Assembly: GCF_027270735.1 (NCBI RefSeq)
Contig: NZ_JAPWIJ010000012.1
Span: 62,001-126,000 of the forward strand
Direction of reading: 5' to 3'
Length of the DNA: 64,000 nucleotides
From: Rhodococcus ruber
GTDB taxonomy: Bacteria > Actinomycetota > Actinomycetes > Mycobacteriales > Mycobacteriaceae
Shown here: positions 31,872 to 39,665 of the stretch, piece by piece
Layout of the letters: every line of letters starts with the position of its first letter
Numbering within the stretch: the stretch's first letter is position 1
Translations under genes and position numbers: made by a program
The notes under the pieces: generated by a model
Databases searched by the model: none
Seen by the model: the letters and a program-made list of their open reading frames with translations, nothing else
Told to the model about the DNA's origin: nothing

Positions 31872-33185
31872 ATGTCACGTAACACATTTTCTCCCGTCGT
31901 TGCGCTGTGCCTATCGGCGTTGACGTTGGAGGGGTACGACCTTCTGATGTACGGAACGGTGGTGCCGTCACTCCTGGCGTACGAGCCGTGGGATCTGGAT
32001 CCAGCGACCGTCGGTGTACTCGGATCAGTGGTGGGAGTCGGCATGTTGGTCGGGGCGCTGGCCGCAGGCAGTATCGCGGATCGTTGGGGCAGACGGCGCG
32101 CCTTGATCGCCGCGGTCGCACTGTTCTCGGCCGCAATGGCATGCTGTGCGATTGCACCCTCGCCCGAGACGTTCGGAACAGCGCGATTCGTCGTCGGCAT
32201 CGGGGCAGGAGTTCTGATGCCGACCGCGGCGTCGATGCTGATCGAGTTTTCCCGGCTCGACACCAGGGCAAGAACGGTCGCACTGGGATTCGTGGGCACC
32301 AGTGTCGGCGGTATCGCGGCCGGAATCCTGTCCCTGTGGCTCGTTCCGGAGTTCGGCTTCCGAGCGATGTTCGCGGCAGGGATGATCCCGGCGTTGTTGA
32401 TTCTGCCGTTGATGGTCCGATATCTCCCCGAATCGCCCGCTTTCCTGGGCTCGCAGGGCAGGATCGAGGCGGCACAGGCCATCTCGACTCGGTACGGCCT
32501 CGAGGAAGCTGTGAAGAATTCCGGTGGTGACCCGAAGTCGACAGATCGCGGAATCGGTGCGCTGTTCACCGCGAACCGTGCGCGAGTGACACTGTCCTTC
32601 TGGGTGATGACCCTGTTGTGCCTTCTGGTGTTGTTCGGCGTCGCGACCTGGTTGCCTGCGGTGATGCGATCGGCCGGATACCCGCTCGGCGCAGCACTGT
32701 CATTCCTGCTGATGCTCAACGTGGGCGGTGCAGTAGGCGCGCTCGGCGGCGCTTACCTGGCGGACCGGTTCGGAATCAAACCGGTGACAATCTTCGGATT
32801 CCTCTGTGCAGCAGTATCGTTGGCAATGATCGCGACCACTCCCCCGATCGGGATCGTGTACGTTCTGGTGCTGATCGCAGGAATGGGAACAACCGGGACG
32901 CAGATCCTGCTCAACACGTTCATCGGTGGCTACTACCCCGTGTCGTGCCGGACCACAGGACTGGGCGTCGCACTCGCGGTGGGGCGTCTCGGCGCGATCG
33001 TCGGTCCGACATACGGCGGACTGTTCGTTGCCGCCGGCGCGGGAACCAGCACTCAGCTTCTGGCTTTCGCCTTGCCGGCAATCATCGGAGCCGGTGTGAC
33101 GATTCTGATTCCGGCGGGACGAAAGCTACGTAGCAGCCCGGCATCTGCGTCGAAAGGTCGACTGCACGCACCTGACACGAGATAG
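31872..33185 (+). CDS. MFS transporter, aromatic acid:H+ symporter type
   Basis: 437 residues with 12 predicted helices. LTLEGYDLLMYGTVVPSLL in helix 1 matches the DGxDxxxYGxVxP motif of aromatic-acid symporters (PcaK, BenK), and GSIADRWGRRRALI is the loop 2-3 MFS motif. It therefore points to an aromatic acid as the substrate of the cluster. It closes the plus-strand operon, 21 bases after the hydrolase. There is no obvious terminator before the hydratase remnant. Confidence 0.87.
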   Translation: MSRNTFSPVVALCLSALTLEGYDLLMYGTVVPSLLAYEPWDLDPATVGVLGSVVGVGMLVGALAAGSIADRWGRRRALIAAVALFSAAMACCAIAPSPETFGTARFVVGIGAGVLMPTAASMLIEFSRLDTRARTVALGFVGTSVGGIAAGILSLWLVPEFGFRAMFAAGMIPALLILPLMVRYLPESPAFLGSQGRIEAAQAISTRYGLEEAVKNSGGDPKSTDRGIGALFTANRARVTLSFWVMTLLCLLVLFGVATWLPAVMRSAGYPLGAALSFLLMLNVGGAVGALGGAYLADRFGIKPVTIFGFLCAAVSLAMIATTPPIGIVYVLVLIAGMGTTGTQILLNTFIGGYYPVSCRTTGLGVALAVGRLGAIVGPTYGGLFVAAGAGTSTQLLAFALPAIIGAGVTILIPAGRKLRSSPASASKGRLHAPDTR

Positions 33186-33200
33186 TTCGGTTGATCGGAT

Positions 33201-33395
33201 TCACTTGCCGGTCCATATCGGATCGCGCTTCTGCATGAAGTCCATGATTCCCTCTGCTGCTGTGTCTGCCGACCTACTCAATGACTCCAGGGCCTGTTCG
33301 CTGAGCTTCCAGCTGCGGGCTTCCGTCTCGATCTTGCCGTCACTGATTCCGCGAGCGACGCGCTTGCTCGCCTGAACCGCGAGCGGTGCGTTACA
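33201..33395 (-). pseudogene. C-terminal remnant of an enoyl-CoA hydratase/isomerase gene
   Basis: About 64 codons read cleanly on the minus strand: NAPLAVQASKRVARGISDG, then AADTAAEGIMDFMQKRDPIWTGK-like ending (SADTAAEGIMDFMQKRDPIW) and a stop at 33201. This is the classical crotonase C-terminus. Upstream the frame closes at a TGA two codons before the first conserved residue, and no start exists, so the front three quarters are gone. It was probably an acyl-CoA step of an older version of the neighbouring pathway, or the edge of a rearrangement. Confidence 0.85.
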
Positions 33396-33450
33396 TCACA
33401 GACCTTCTTTACGATTTCCATTGTGCGCGTGTAGCTTCGTTAGACCGCGA

Positions 33451-34692
33451 TCACGACAACGCCAGAACTACCAGCGCCGCCTCTCGCGGTATCTGCACGT
33501 CGAGGCCGGTCGCGCCGTGGAATTTGGTGAGTCGATTCAACACGGTGTTGCGGTGACAGTAGAGAGCTGCGGCGGCCTCCCGCACGCTGCCGGTGTCCAG
33601 ATACACCCGAACAGTGTCGATCACCCGGTCGCGTTCACCGGCCGGTAGCTCCCGAAGACCCGCCAGAATCGTTGGGGTGAACCCGATTCGACGATCGAGG
33701 TTGCCTCTGGTCATTCGAGCCCAGCCCTGCTGTACCGAGACCAGTCCCGCGGTCGCGGGATCGAGACTGTCGACGATGTCGTACGCGACGTCCGCGGCGT
33801 CGGGAACAGCCGCCAGACCGTCGACCACGGGAACGTATCCGGCTGTCAGGGTGGACAATCGAGACTCGACGGCCGAGGAAGCCGGTCCATGGACGGCACC
33901 GATCGGCCAGAGCGCCACCACGCGATCGAACTGGTTGAGGACGAATATCGTTGTGCCACTTGCTCGCATCAGGGTCGCCGCATGGTGGAGGGCAGGCGAC
34001 GCGTCGGGAGACGCCACCGCCACCGAGAACCGTCCGGCAGCACTGACCCCGAGCGCTCGAGCAATTCGGTCGACATTTCCCGATACGTTCCGCGCAGGCG
34101 AGAACAATTCGGCAAGGTAGCCGCGCTGCGCGTCCAGCACGGTGGTCGCCTGCTCGGCCAATTCCTCGAGGTACCCCTGGTGTATTGCGCGAGCGTAATC
34201 GTCGACAACCGCCCACAGTTCGTCGACGTGGAGTGCGAGTACCAACATGTCCTCTGTTGTCGCGTGCCACAGCAACGACGACCAGATGATGTTGAAATCC
34301 AGTCGGACCGCCTCGATCAGGTCTTTGACGGGAACGCCCTGACGCGCGCGCCGACGACCCAGTTCGCCCGGGTGTGTGCTCAATTCACCTGTGGTGGTGC
34401 CGAGCCGCACCGCCTCGAGCAACAGGTCGAAAGCCACCCGGGCGGTGGCGCTCAGGTCCTCGTCACCGACCAGATTCGAGCCGTACGCGGGAAGCTCGAC
34501 CACCTCGGCCAGAAAGACGGCAACCACATCGTCCACGTCGCGAATGGTTGCCTCGACGAGCTCGCGCCACCGACCGATCGTGTCGTGCCGCTTCGATTTC
34601 AAGTTCTGCACTCGTCGAACCCTCTCGTGTAAACCGGCTGTTTCCTCCGCCGTCGCCCATTCGACGTTCTGGCTCGACCCGAACGCACCCAC
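33451..34692 (-). CDS. PucR/CdaR-type transcriptional regulator
   Basis: 413 residues. The C-terminal domain (ERDRVIDTVRVYLDTGSVREAAAALYCHRNTVLNRLTKF) is the PucR HTH_30; before it lies a GGDEF-like middle domain (RFSVAVASPDASPALHHAATLMRASGTTIFVLN), and the N-terminal 150 residues are helical (RsbRD-like). Regulators of this family control purine, diacid or alcohol catabolism. It diverges from the MHS transporter gene by 199 bases and probably controls that operon. The in-frame start at 34692 is the earliest; a start further in is possible. Confidence 0.87.
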   Translation of the reverse strand: MGAFGSSQNVEWATAEETAGLHERVRRVQNLKSKRHDTIGRWRELVEATIRDVDDVVAVFLAEVVELPAYGSNLVGDEDLSATARVAFDLLLEAVRLGTTTGELSTHPGELGRRRARQGVPVKDLIEAVRLDFNIIWSSLLWHATTEDMLVLALHVDELWAVVDDYARAIHQGYLEELAEQATTVLDAQRGYLAELFSPARNVSGNVDRIARALGVSAAGRFSVAVASPDASPALHHAATLMRASGTTIFVLNQFDRVVALWPIGAVHGPASSAVESRLSTLTAGYVPVVDGLAAVPDAADVAYDIVDSLDPATAGLVSVQQGWARMTRGNLDRRIGFTPTILAGLRELPAGERDRVIDTVRVYLDTGSVREAAAALYCHRNTVLNRLTKFHGATGLDVQIPREAALVVLALS

Positions 34693-34758
34693 GGCCGGTT
34701 GACCTGCGCGAACACCGCTCGAGGCCGTTGTTACCGGTCCACTGTTGGTCGATCGTCG

Positions 34759-34774
34759 TTGGGCATTCGCCCAA
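34759..34774. promoter_or_regulatory. Dyad between pucR-like and MHS transporter genes
   Basis: TTGGGC (34759-34764) and GCCCAA (34769-34774) are perfect 6-base arms around ATTC, placed 66 bases from the PucR start and 117 before the transporter start. Location suggests the PucR operator; no second copy was found. Confidence 0.5.
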
Positions 34775-34891
34775 TACTACGTTCCCATTCCAGGGCAGTA
34801 TGGCCTGGTTTCCACGTGGAGTGTGCGGTTGCATTGGAGATGACAGGCATCACATCATGTTCAGCCGGCGTTCGATCTGGAGATTGCACCC

Positions 34892-36211
34892 ATGACCACA
34901 CCCTCTACCGAGTCGATCGACAGCCCTCCATACGACGCAGCGCGGACGCGTCGAGTCGCTATGGCAGCGTTCGTCGGTACCGCCATGGAGTGGTACGACT
35001 TCTTTCTTTTCACCACCGCTGCGGCGATCGTGTTCAACGTGCAGTACTTCGTCTCCGACAGTGCACTCGTTGCAACACTCGCGTCGTTCGGGACCCTGGC
35101 CGTCGGTTTCGTAGCACGACCCATCGGCGGCCTGCTGTTCGGCAAACTCGGCGATTCGATAGGCCGTAAGCGTGTCCTGATGATGACGATCGTAGGAATC
35201 GGAATTGCGACCGTCCTGATCGGCCTGCTCCCCAACTACTACTCGATCGGCATCGCGGCACCCATACTGCTCATCGTGCTGCGCATCCTTCAAGGACTCG
35301 CCGTCGGCGGAGAATGGGGTGGCGCGGTCATCATCGCCGCAGAGAACGCCCCCTCGAGCGAGCGAGCGAAGTTCGCATCGATTCCCCAACTCGGCTCGCC
35401 GGTGGGCACCATCGCCTCCTCCGGTGCCTTCTTCCTCACCGCAGCACTGCTGAGCGAGAGCAACTTCGATGCATGGGGATGGCGCATCCCATTCCTTCTT
35501 GCACTACCCCTCCTCGCGGTTTCGGTAGCCCTACGACGCCAACTCGAGGAGTCGCCCGCCTTCACCGAACTTCTGGAGTCGGAGGCAACCGCTCAATCGC
35601 CGATCGGTCAGGTTTTCTCGCAGGGGTGGCGACAGGTACTGGTCGGTTCCGCGGTCTTTCTGATCGGCACCGGCGGGTTCTACCTCGTCACGACATTCGT
35701 GATCAGTTACGGCAAGCGAGTTCTCGAGCTCAGTTCGTCGATGCTGCTGCTGGCCACGGTGATTGCCGCCGTCATCGAAATTCCGATCATTCTTCTGGGC
35801 GGCCGCCTGGGAACACGGTACGGATCTTCACGCGTGGTCATCGGCGGCGGTCTCGCCACCATTGTCGCTGCGGCACCGGTCTTCTTCCTCATCGGCACAG
35901 CGAACCCGCTACTCGTCACACTCGGAATGACTCTCGGAGTCTGCTGTGTGGCGTTCCCGTACGCCGTCGCCGGGGCTGTGTTGACCGGACTCTTCCCAGT
36001 CGGCATTCGGTACAGCGGAGTTGCGATGTCCGCCAACCTCGGCGGTGTCCTCGGCGGCTGCGTCCCATTGATCGCCACCGCCGTGTTGACGGTGACCGGC
36101 GACCATCTGTGGCCGAGCGCGGTCATTCTGGCGATCATCGGCGCAATCGCTGTGGCCGGAGGAGTACTCGGTCCACGGTTCAGCGTCGACGAAATCGGAC
36201 TCAAACACTAA
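34892..36211 (+). CDS. MHS family MFS transporter (ShiA/ProP-like)
   Basis: 439 residues. AAFVGTAMEWYDFFLFTTAA is the metabolite:H+ symporter signature in helix 1, ARPIGGLLFGKLGDSIGRKRVLM the loop 2-3 motif, and RILQGLAVGGEWGGA the helix 4 motif. Family substrates are shikimate, citrate, proline/betaine, ketoglutarate and similar small acids. GGAG sits 10 bases before the ATG. It leads a four-gene operon with an aldolase, a hydroxyacid dehydrogenase and an amidohydrolase, so a small hydroxy or oxo acid is likely. Confidence 0.87.
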   Translation: MTTPSTESIDSPPYDAARTRRVAMAAFVGTAMEWYDFFLFTTAAAIVFNVQYFVSDSALVATLASFGTLAVGFVARPIGGLLFGKLGDSIGRKRVLMMTIVGIGIATVLIGLLPNYYSIGIAAPILLIVLRILQGLAVGGEWGGAVIIAAENAPSSERAKFASIPQLGSPVGTIASSGAFFLTAALLSESNFDAWGWRIPFLLALPLLAVSVALRRQLEESPAFTELLESEATAQSPIGQVFSQGWRQVLVGSAVFLIGTGGFYLVTTFVISYGKRVLELSSSMLLLATVIAAVIEIPIILLGGRLGTRYGSSRVVIGGGLATIVAAAPVFFLIGTANPLLVTLGMTLGVCCVAFPYAVAGAVLTGLFPVGIRYSGVAMSANLGGVLGGCVPLIATAVLTVTGDHLWPSAVILAIIGAIAVAGGVLGPRFSVDEIGLKH

Positions 36212-36240
36212 GAGCGACTACCGTTTCGGAGGATTATTTC

Positions 36241-37029
36241 ATGACATCCACACTCGATTCCGATCTCGCCATCGAGCAGAACGAATGGCAGCTGCGCGTC
36301 GAATTGGCGGCCGTCTACCGGTTGGTCGCCCACTTCAAGATGACCGACCTCGTGTTCTCGCACATCTCACAGCGACTACCCGGATCGACATCGCGATTTC
36401 TCATCAACCCCTACGGACTGATGTTCGACGAGATCACTGCCTCCAATCTGGTTGTGGTCGGCGACGACGGCGAAGCCGTCGAGTCGTCCGAGTACCGAGT
36501 CAATCCAGCGGGATTCGTCATCCACAGCGCCATTCACTCCGCCCGCCCAGACGCCCACAGCGTCCTGCACACTCACTCTCGCTATGGCTGTGCGGTGGCC
36601 GCCCAGCAATCAGGTTTGCTCCCGGTCAACCAGACCTCGATGGAGTTCTACGGAAGACTTGCCTATCACGATTACGAGGGCGTGGCCCTCGACGACAGCG
36701 AGAAGTCCCGCCTGGTGGCTGATCTCGGCACCCGCAACGCCCTCGTTCTACGCAACCACGGTCTCCTCACCGTCGGATCTTCGGCTCGCCGTGCATTCCT
36801 TCGGATGTTCTATCTCGAGCGCGCCTGCGAAATGCAGATCCTGGCGCAATCCACCGGACAGCCTCTGGTGATACCGGATGCTGATGTCTGTGAACGCACT
36901 GCGGCGCAGTTGAACAACGAGAAATCGGCACTGACCGCCGACGACCGAGACAACAGTGACAACTGGGATCTCGCGTGGAATGCTTTGCAGCGCATGGTTG
37001 ATCGACTCTACCCGGACTACCGGAAGTGA
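36241..37029 (+). CDS. Class II aldolase/adducin family protein
   Basis: 262 residues from the ATG at 36241, with GGAGGA 7 bases upstream; the longer open frame upstream lies inside the transporter gene. Metal ligands His110 and His112 (SVLHTHSRYG) and His173 (LRNHGLLTVG) are present, as is the early SHISQRLPG substrate loop. Members act as fuculose-phosphate-type aldolases, 3-hydroxy-2-oxo acid decarboxylases or HMG-like aldolases. It overlaps the dehydrogenase gene by 4 bases. Confidence 0.85.
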   Translation: MTSTLDSDLAIEQNEWQLRVELAAVYRLVAHFKMTDLVFSHISQRLPGSTSRFLINPYGLMFDEITASNLVVVGDDGEAVESSEYRVNPAGFVIHSAIHSARPDAHSVLHTHSRYGCAVAAQQSGLLPVNQTSMEFYGRLAYHDYEGVALDDSEKSRLVADLGTRNALVLRNHGLLTVGSSARRAFLRMFYLERACEMQILAQSTGQPLVIPDADVCERTAAQLNNEKSALTADDRDNSDNWDLAWNALQRMVDRLYPDYRK

Positions 37030-37970
37030 CAGCTGTGACCCAGCGTCCGATTGCAGTTCTGGTCGACTCCGGATCGCTTGTCGTCGACGAGGCAGCGGTC
37101 CCGCCGGGATGGGCCTTTTGCGTGTCGGACGGCATTCCGACCGGACCGAATATCGTTGCGCTTGCGGTCAATCCTGCGTGCGGTCGGGTGGACCGTTCGC
37201 ATTTGCGTGACCTGCCGGACCTTCGCATGGTGTTCACCACGTCGGCGGGCACCGATCACCTCGATCTCGACGCCGCAGCAGAGTTCGGGATCGAGGTAAT
37301 CAACAACCCGGCGTACTGCGTTGACGAGGTAGCCGATCACACCATCGCACTCATCCTCGGTTCACTGCGCCGCACGCACCATTTCGACCGCGCCGTGCAC
37401 CAGGGCCGATGGGACAACGGCGCAGTGTTGCCGCGACGCGTCGCGGGCACCAGACTCGGACTGTGGGGCTTCGGCGCAATCGGTCGAGCCGTCGCGCGCC
37501 GTGCCCTGGCACTCGACATGGAGGTGATCGTTCATTCGCGGACCGACACCACAGGCGACAGCTCGATTCGATGGGTCGATCGGGACGAGTTGATCGGATC
37601 GAGCGAGGTGCTCTCACTCCACGTCCCCCTGACCGATATGACACGAGGCCTTATGGACGACAGCACTTTTCGACGAATGCGCCCAGGTTCGTACCTGATC
37701 AACGTTTCCAGGGGCGAGTTGGTCGACGAAGACGCGCTCGCCCGCCATCTCGAATCAGGGCACCTGGCCGGTGCCGCACTCGACGTTCTCGTTCAGGAAC
37801 CACCGGTGGACCCGTGCGCCCTACTCGGCGCTGCAGGTGCCGTGGTGACCCCGCACGTCGCATGGATGTCACCGGACTCGGTCACCAAACCGTTCGAGCA
37901 ATTCGTCGCATTGCTGTCCGACATCGATGTGAGCCTGGACGCACACGCAGTAACGGGGATGGTTCGATGA
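37026..37970 (+). CDS. D-isomer-specific 2-hydroxyacid dehydrogenase
   Basis: 314 residues from a GTG overlapping the aldolase stop. The NAD site is GLWGFGAIGRAVARRA (GFGAIG 148-153); catalytic Arg229 (NVSRGELVDE), Glu258 (VQEPP) and His277 (TPHVAW) are all in place. It should reduce a 2-oxo acid or oxidise a D-2-hydroxy acid using NAD(H), probably the substrate or product of the aldolase next to it. ATGA overlap with the next gene. Confidence 0.9.
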   Translation: MTAVTQRPIAVLVDSGSLVVDEAAVPPGWAFCVSDGIPTGPNIVALAVNPACGRVDRSHLRDLPDLRMVFTTSAGTDHLDLDAAAEFGIEVINNPAYCVDEVADHTIALILGSLRRTHHFDRAVHQGRWDNGAVLPRRVAGTRLGLWGFGAIGRAVARRALALDMEVIVHSRTDTTGDSSIRWVDRDELIGSSEVLSLHVPLTDMTRGLMDDSTFRRMRPGSYLINVSRGELVDEDALARHLESGHLAGAALDVLVQEPPVDPCALLGAAGAVVTPHVAWMSPDSVTKPFEQFVALLSDIDVSLDAHAVTGMVR

Positions 37971-39622
37971 AAATCGATACGATCCTGACCGGTGTTCGAG
38001 CGATCACCGTCGACTCAGCGCACCCGAGAGCCACCACGATCGGTATCGATCGGGGTCTGATCGTGGGGCTGGATGCCGACCTCGACGGGATCAGCGCACA
38101 GCACTCGATCGACCTCGGCGGAGCCACCGTCACACCTGGATTCAACGACGTCCATGCGCACAGCGTGTGGTTCGGGCTGTCGCTGACCGAGATCGACCTG
38201 TCGACGGTGTCGAGTTTCGACGAGGTCTACCGCGCTGTCGACGAGGCCGCCGGTCGAATTCCACTCGACGAGTGGATCATCGCCGCCGGATTCGATCCGC
38301 TGCGAATGGGTGGAACACCGGACATTGCTCACCTCGACCGTGCAGCACGGGGTCGTAAGCTCTGGATCAAGAACCGCTCGGGTCACGCGTGCATCGTCAA
38401 TTCGGTAGTGCTCACGCTCATCGAAAACGACATCGCAACAGGCAATCTCGCCGGAGGCGACATCACCCGCGATTCGGCCGGTGCGCCTACCGGGTTGCTC
38501 GAAGAGAACGCGATGCGGTTGGTACAGAATCTCGTACTGCCCTACCGAGGCAGCGACATCGAGGACGCCCTGGAGAGCGCCACTCGTCGATACGCATCGG
38601 AGGGGTTGACGAGCATCACCGACGCGGGTGTCGCGGGAGGATGGATCGGAAACAGTCCAGTCGAATTCGCCTCGTATCAGAACGCGTACGACGCTGGACG
38701 ACTCCATACCCGGATGCAACCGATGATCACGATCGATGCCTTGCAACAGCTCACCGGGCATCAGGACGAGTCCGCGAAGTTCGGCCTCCCCACCGGCATC
38801 AGAACCGGCCTGGGAGACGACATGCTGCGTCTCGGACCCACCAAGATGTTCACCGACGGATCGCTACTCGGGGCTACCGCAGCCATGACCGAGGACTATC
38901 TCGGCTGCCCTCACAACCACGGCTACTTCCAGGGTAACCGTGACGATATGCGACGACGGGCACTCGACGCCTATGCCGCGGGCTGGTCACTGGCACTACA
39001 CGCGATCGGCGACGATGCAGTCGACCTGGCCATCGACATCATCGCCGAGGCTCAGGCGAGGCACGGCCGTCGTTCGGTCCCCAACCGTATCGAACACGGC
39101 GGTGTGATCCGGCCGGATCAACTTGCACGTTTGGCCGAAACGTCCGTGGTCGTCGTCCCGCAACCTCATTTCATCACCACATACGGTGACAGCATGGCGG
39201 CACTGTTGGGACCCGAACGAATCGAATGGTCCTATCGTGCACAGTCTTTGCTGTCTACCGGACTGGTGCTACCGGGCAGCTCGGACCGTCCGGTGGCGCA
39301 CGGGGCTCCGCTGTCCGTCATGCAGTCCTTCGTCGAGCGTTTGACCGAAACGGGCGTGCTGTACGGCGGAGACGAGCGCCTCACCGCCGAACAGGCCTTG
39401 CACGCGTATACGGCCGGTTCGGCAGCGGCGACCGGTACCGCAGATTTCAAGGGCTCGCTCAGCCCGGGTAAGGCAGCCGACCTGACCGTCCTCAGCGAGG
39501 ATCCGACGACCGCCGACTCGTCCACCATCGGCAAGATCGACGTTCTGGCAACGATACTCGGTGGTCGAGTCAGTTGGGGAGCCGACGTTGTCCCCGGCGT
39601 CGCGACGGTCGGACAACCGTGA
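37967..39622 (+). CDS. Amidohydrolase family 3 (YtcJ-like) metal-dependent hydrolase
   Basis: 551 residues. TVTPGFNDVHAHSVWFG carries the HxH pair (His63, His65); later LALHAIGDDAVDLAID, VPNRIEHGGVI and LPGSSDRPVAHGAPL supply the remaining His and Asp ligands of the amidohydrolase 3 family, and GSLSPGKAADLTVL is the C-terminal beta-sandwich end. Related enzymes hydrolyse N-substituted formamides, lactams or carbamates. Last gene of its operon, followed by a strong terminator hairpin. Confidence 0.87.
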   Translation: MKIDTILTGVRAITVDSAHPRATTIGIDRGLIVGLDADLDGISAQHSIDLGGATVTPGFNDVHAHSVWFGLSLTEIDLSTVSSFDEVYRAVDEAAGRIPLDEWIIAAGFDPLRMGGTPDIAHLDRAARGRKLWIKNRSGHACIVNSVVLTLIENDIATGNLAGGDITRDSAGAPTGLLEENAMRLVQNLVLPYRGSDIEDALESATRRYASEGLTSITDAGVAGGWIGNSPVEFASYQNAYDAGRLHTRMQPMITIDALQQLTGHQDESAKFGLPTGIRTGLGDDMLRLGPTKMFTDGSLLGATAAMTEDYLGCPHNHGYFQGNRDDMRRRALDAYAAGWSLALHAIGDDAVDLAIDIIAEAQARHGRRSVPNRIEHGGVIRPDQLARLAETSVVVVPQPHFITTYGDSMAALLGPERIEWSYRAQSLLSTGLVLPGSSDRPVAHGAPLSVMQSFVERLTETGVLYGGDERLTAEQALHAYTAGSAAATGTADFKGSLSPGKAADLTVLSEDPTTADSSTIGKIDVLATILGGRVSWGADVVPGVATVGQP

Positions 39623-39633
39623 CCACCGGTGGG

Positions 39634-39659
39634 CCGGTCGAGCACCTCTGCTCGACCGG
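39634..39659. terminator. Intrinsic terminator between convergent operons
   Basis: CCGGTCGAGCA (39634-39644) pairs perfectly with TGCTCGACCGG (39649-39659) around a CCTC loop. It sits between the amidohydrolase stop (39622) and the flavoprotein stop (39666), so it can end transcription from both sides. No U-tract is evident, as is common in high-GC actinobacteria. Confidence 0.75.
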
Positions 39660-39665
39660 TTCGCC

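Noticed and set aside
35314..36240. Extended open frame upstream of the class II aldolase gene
   Set aside because: The extension lies within the MHS transporter gene in another frame; the aldolase has its own ribosome site and ATG at 36241.
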